Origin: Evansella cellulosilytica DSM 2522 | GTDB taxonomy: Bacteria; Bacillota; Bacilli; Bacillales; Salisediminibacteriaceae | Length of the DNA: 64,000 nt | Direction: 5' to 3' | Assembly (NCBI RefSeq): GCF_000177235.2 | Contig: NC_014829.1 | Span: forward strand, 3,100,001 to 3,164,000 | In this document: positions 61,307 to 64,000 of the stretch, one piece after another | Layout of the letters: every line of letters starts with the position of its first letter | Position numbering within the stretch: position 1 is the first letter of the stretch | Notes under the pieces: generated by a model | Told to the model about the DNA's origin: nothing | Seen by the model: the letters and a program-made list of their open reading frames with translations, nothing else | Database searches by the model: none | Position numbers and translations under genes: made by a program

Positions 61307-61684
61307 TTACTTTTTCCAGCCTTTTAACTCGTCTACAGAAGTTATATGAATTTCAGAACCATTAACAGTTTCTCCATCATAAGATAGCATGCCACCATTA
61401 AAATTTGTTACTTTTCCAACTCCGTTTTCATTTAAGAATAAAGAAACATTTTGCGAACGGTTGCCGCTCCTACAAATAAACACGTATTCTTTATCCTTAT
61501 GAAAACCATCAATCAAATTTGGAATCGTGTGCATTGGAACTAACGGTACTCCTGGAATGTGACCACTTTCATATTCCTCTGGTTCTCTTACGTCTATTAG
61601 TACTGTATCTTCTTTCGGAGACTTTACTAACGCTTTTAGTTCGTCAACATCAATTTGTTTAATTCCATCTTGGTCAAAACTCAT
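61307..61684 (-). CDS. Rhodanese-like sulfurtransferase
   Basis: About 125 residues, a single rhodanese domain with the active-site Cys in FICRSGNRSQ and the CH2A-like VLIDVREPEEYESGHIPG. It should carry sulfur as a persulfide. GGAGGG lies before ATGs at 61687 and 61684; I take 61684 for its better spacing. It stands alone; the acceptor is unknown. Confidence 0.9.
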   Translation of the reverse strand: MSFDQDGIKQIDVDELKALVKSPKEDTVLIDVREPEEYESGHIPGVPLVPMHTIPNLIDGFHKDKEYVFICRSGNRSQNVSLFLNENGVGKVTNFNGGMLSYDGETVNGSEIHITSVDELKGWKK

Positions 61685-61806
61685 CATAATCCCTCCTATC
61701 ATCACTAACGATAATACTATATAAAAATGAGGAACGTTGCAAAAATCTACACTCGGCTAAGAAAGAAAAAACACTTTTATTCTTTAAGCCTTTTCGATAA
61801 AAATCT

Positions 61807-62928
61807 TTAAAGGCCTTTTTCTTCATTCATTCTTCTAGTCTCTTCTAGGTTTTGTTTGCGTAATTTCAATAACCTGTACGTGTGACTTACGACAACTTTC
61901 GTTACTGCATACGTAGGAACTGCAATTAAGAATCCAATAAAACCAGCAAAACGTCCCGCAACTAAAATAAGTATAATAATTGTCAAAGGATGAATAGCAA
62001 GCTTTCTGCCCATAACCTGCGGTGCTATCAAGTTACTTTCAATTTGCTGAACAACTACGATTGCAACAATGACCCATAACGCGGTCATAGGTGATGCAAT
62101 AAGTGCTACGATAACTGCCGGCACTGCCCCAATCCATGGACCAATGAAAGGGATTAAGTTCGTAGCCATTGCTATTAAAGCTAAAATAAGCGTATATTCT
62201 AACCCAATAATAGTATAGGAAATAAACATCAGGATACCGACACATAAACTAACGATAATTTGCCCTTGAATAAATGAGCTAAGTGCCTTATCCATATCAC
62301 TTAAAATACGCTTTCCTTCGATTTGTTGTTTTTCAGGAAAAAAGCGTAACACTTGATTTGGTGCTTTATGACCATCCTTTAATATGTAAAACAACATAAA
62401 AGGAATGAGAATAATCGTAAATAAGGTGTTTGTTAAAGCACCAAGAAAGCTAGCAATATTCATAGATATGAAATTAAACGTATCCATTAAAACGCCTGCT
62501 ATATTTTCACTGATACTTTCTATAGAAAAGCTCTCAAAATCTTGGAATTGGGCAAGCCACTCAATTTCTGAAAGATCAAAAATTACTTTTCTAACTTCAT
62601 TAACTAAAAATGGCATATTATCAATAAGGTTCATTAGCTGCGCTTGTAATGCTGGACCTATGAGAAAGACTAGCCCTGTTAAGACACCAATAAGTAGTAC
62701 ATATATGATCAAGATAGCTATAACTTTAGGTACTTTACGATTATGTAAAAAGATGAGAATGGGCCTTAGTAAATAGAACAAAACACCAGCTATTAGAAAA
62801 GGGATAAATACTGTTTGTACAAAAACTACTAAAGGTCGAAAAATAAAAGACACTAATGTAGCTAAATAAATAATAATAAGAATTAATATCGTATACAGTA
62901 AACCACGAAACAACTTGCTTTTAGTCAA
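61807..62928 (-). CDS. AI-2E family transporter
   Basis: 373 residues, TTG start at 62928 with GAGGGTGG upstream. About eight membrane helices, including the family signatures IALLAMATNLIPFIGPWIGAVP-like stretch (IAMATNLIPFIGPWIGAVPA) and IESNLIAPQVMGRKLAIHPL near the C terminus. Members are thought to export signals or act as Na+/H+ antiporters; family name does not prove autoinducer transport. B. subtilis YubA and YrrI are relatives. Confidence 0.9.
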   Translation of the reverse strand: MTKSKLFRGLLYTILILIIIYLATLVSFIFRPLVVFVQTVFIPFLIAGVLFYLLRPILIFLHNRKVPKVIAILIIYVLLIGVLTGLVFLIGPALQAQLMNLIDNMPFLVNEVRKVIFDLSEIEWLAQFQDFESFSIESISENIAGVLMDTFNFISMNIASFLGALTNTLFTIILIPFMLFYILKDGHKAPNQVLRFFPEKQQIEGKRILSDMDKALSSFIQGQIIVSLCVGILMFISYTIIGLEYTLILALIAMATNLIPFIGPWIGAVPAVIVALIASPMTALWVIVAIVVVQQIESNLIAPQVMGRKLAIHPLTIIILILVAGRFAGFIGFLIAVPTYAVTKVVVSHTYRLLKLRKQNLEETRRMNEEKGL

Positions 62929-63008
62929 CAGAAACCACCCTCTATGTCGTATGAAATAATTAATCTATCTTCTATTAAAGTATCATATATTTAAAAGAAC
63001 GTGAACGA

Positions 63009-63893
63009 TTACATTTTTGGTTCCTTTTCATATGTTCTACTCATTCTTCGATATTGTCCAGGTGTCATTCCTTCTTTTTTCTTAAATATCCTTGAAAAAT
63101 AACTTACATCAGAAAAACCGCATTCTCTTGCTACTGTATCTAGGTCATGATTACCACGGATAATTTTTGATTTTGCCATGGACAATCGATAATGATTTAA
63201 AAATTGAATTGGGGTCATCCCTATCACCTTTTTCATTGACCGTGTAATATAGTCTGGGTGGTATAGTAGCTCTTGCGCCATTTCTTTTACAGTAAAACCT
63301 TCAATTAAGTAATTCCTTTTTATATAGCGCACAACTTCGTCTGTTACATTTTGAGCACTCGTTGGCAGCTCTACAGCATCCTTTTGTAATTGAATCATTA
63401 AATCCCCGAATAAAAGCTGTTGTCTCATTTTTTCAGCTGGATCACTTGAATCATTTAACTCTAAAATAGACTGGATAGCTTGGATACCTCTTTCCTTGTT
63501 ACGAAAAGCCGCGTACCTTGGAATATGTAATTTATACTCAGGCGCTTCTACCAATGTACTCTCTTTAATAATAACATTTGACCAATCAAAATCATGTTTC
63601 TTCTTTAATTCGTAGTCATTTGGTAAAGTAAAGTGTATCCAATAATATATCGCTTCTTCTTCACAGCGCTCGTAACCTCCATGCTTTAATCCCGGGGCCA
63701 AAATGATGTATTGTCCCTCTTTCACCTCATATTTTTCTCCTGCTTCTTTCATATATATTTTTCCTTTAACGACGTAAATAAGGTCGAAAATATGAAATAT
63801 TCTCTGAAAGTGCTGTTCTCCCTTTCTAAAAGTCGCATTCCCTCCTGTAATAAATGTTGGGAGTGGAGGTATTGTAAAAGTTAGTATTTCCAT
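63009..63893 (-). CDS. AraC-family regulator, second
   Basis: 294 residues with a cupin-like N-terminal half (YVVKGKIYMKEAGEKYEVKE, ILAPGLKHGGYE) and two C-terminal helix-turn-helix units (FTVKEMAQELLYHPDYITRSM and DLDTVARECGFSDVSYFSRIF, then KKEGMTPGQYR). Likely a sugar-responsive activator. GAGAGGAG precedes the ATG. Its target is probably beyond the window edge; the remaining 107 bases (63894-64000) hold its upstream region with no clear site. Confidence 0.88.
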   Translation of the reverse strand: MEILTFTIPPLPTFITGGNATFRKGEQHFQRIFHIFDLIYVVKGKIYMKEAGEKYEVKEGQYIILAPGLKHGGYERCEEEAIYYWIHFTLPNDYELKKKHDFDWSNVIIKESTLVEAPEYKLHIPRYAAFRNKERGIQAIQSILELNDSSDPAEKMRQQLLFGDLMIQLQKDAVELPTSAQNVTDEVVRYIKRNYLIEGFTVKEMAQELLYHPDYITRSMKKVIGMTPIQFLNHYRLSMAKSKIIRGNHDLDTVARECGFSDVSYFSRIFKKKEGMTPGQYRRMSRTYEKEPKM

Positions 63894-64000
63894 TATGTTC
63901 TCCTCTCACATCGTTTTTGTACAATTGTTATCGATTTTTACACAACAATACTTATTAAGCATCGTTTATTATTATAAAGTATGTTCAAAGTAAATGTACA

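Overview
The window comes from a low-GC Gram-positive bacterium of the Bacillaceae, probably an alkaliphilic or salt-adapted Bacillus relative. Support for this: a Trp T-box before trpS, a FapR-type operator before fabH-fabF, liaFSR, strong GGAGG ribosome sites with some GTG/TTG starts, and gene groups matching the Bacillus subtilis med/fabHA/fabF/yjaZ/yjbA/trpS and ywiC/fnr/narK neighbourhoods. Several exported proteins are very acidic, as is common in alkaliphiles. I saw no rRNA, tRNA, phage, transposase or CRISPR array.

Layout. 1-3.4 kb: a truncated DUF4015 glycosidase-like gene, an HD-domain protein, and a Ca/Na-antiporter-family gene behind a yybP-ykoY (Mn2+) riboswitch with a terminator, then a thioredoxin-like exported protein. 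3.4-7.5 kb: T-box and trpS, a 91-bp tandem repeat, yjbA, a small membrane protein, yjaZ. 7.5-12.5 kb: a first [4Fe-4S] Fnr regulator, liaF-liaS-liaR, and an LCP cell-wall ligase. 12.9-18.6 kb: fabF, fabH, a Tyr-Gly-Pro-Asn repeat protein, med and hypothetical genes.

19-33.6 kb is an anaerobic respiration island. It holds ywiC, a second Fnr, narK and a leftward operon encoding a NarI/DsrM-like membrane cytochrome b, a cytoplasmic NasC/NapA-type molybdoenzyme, a four-cluster ferredoxin, a Tat-exported Rieske protein, a small membrane protein and NarK. Next come a YneR-like protein, a radical SAM/SPASM protein with an LpdD-like partner, a 131-residue four-helix protein with two His-x13-His pairs, and moeA-mobB-moaE-moaD. 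Six exact TGTGA-N6-TCACA Fnr boxes lie in 11 kb here. Three of them (before ywiC, before the oxidoreductase operon and at 30907) sit exactly 41.5 bp upstream of the start predicted from a good -10. The box at 30907 has no coding gene downstream. It would drive a terminator-ended transcript of about 235 nt with a CCCCA hairpin loop, a candidate Fnr-dependent C-rich regulatory RNA.

33.6-53 kb: sco and ctaG (cytochrome oxidase assembly), a HAD phosphatase, azlCD, a hemerythrin-like protein, an Nfu-N protein, a SNF2 helicase (ywqA-like) with a helical partner, a BsuPI lipoprotein, a YitT-family protein and a chemoreceptor. The intergenic regions carry many repeats: a MITE-like element, a bipartite structured element, a 52-bp tandem array and hairpin clusters. 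51-64 kb: a galactan-utilisation operon (ganS-ganP-ganQ-ganA) followed by a surface-anchored GH53 galactanase, two AraC regulators, a rhodanese and an AI-2E-family transporter.
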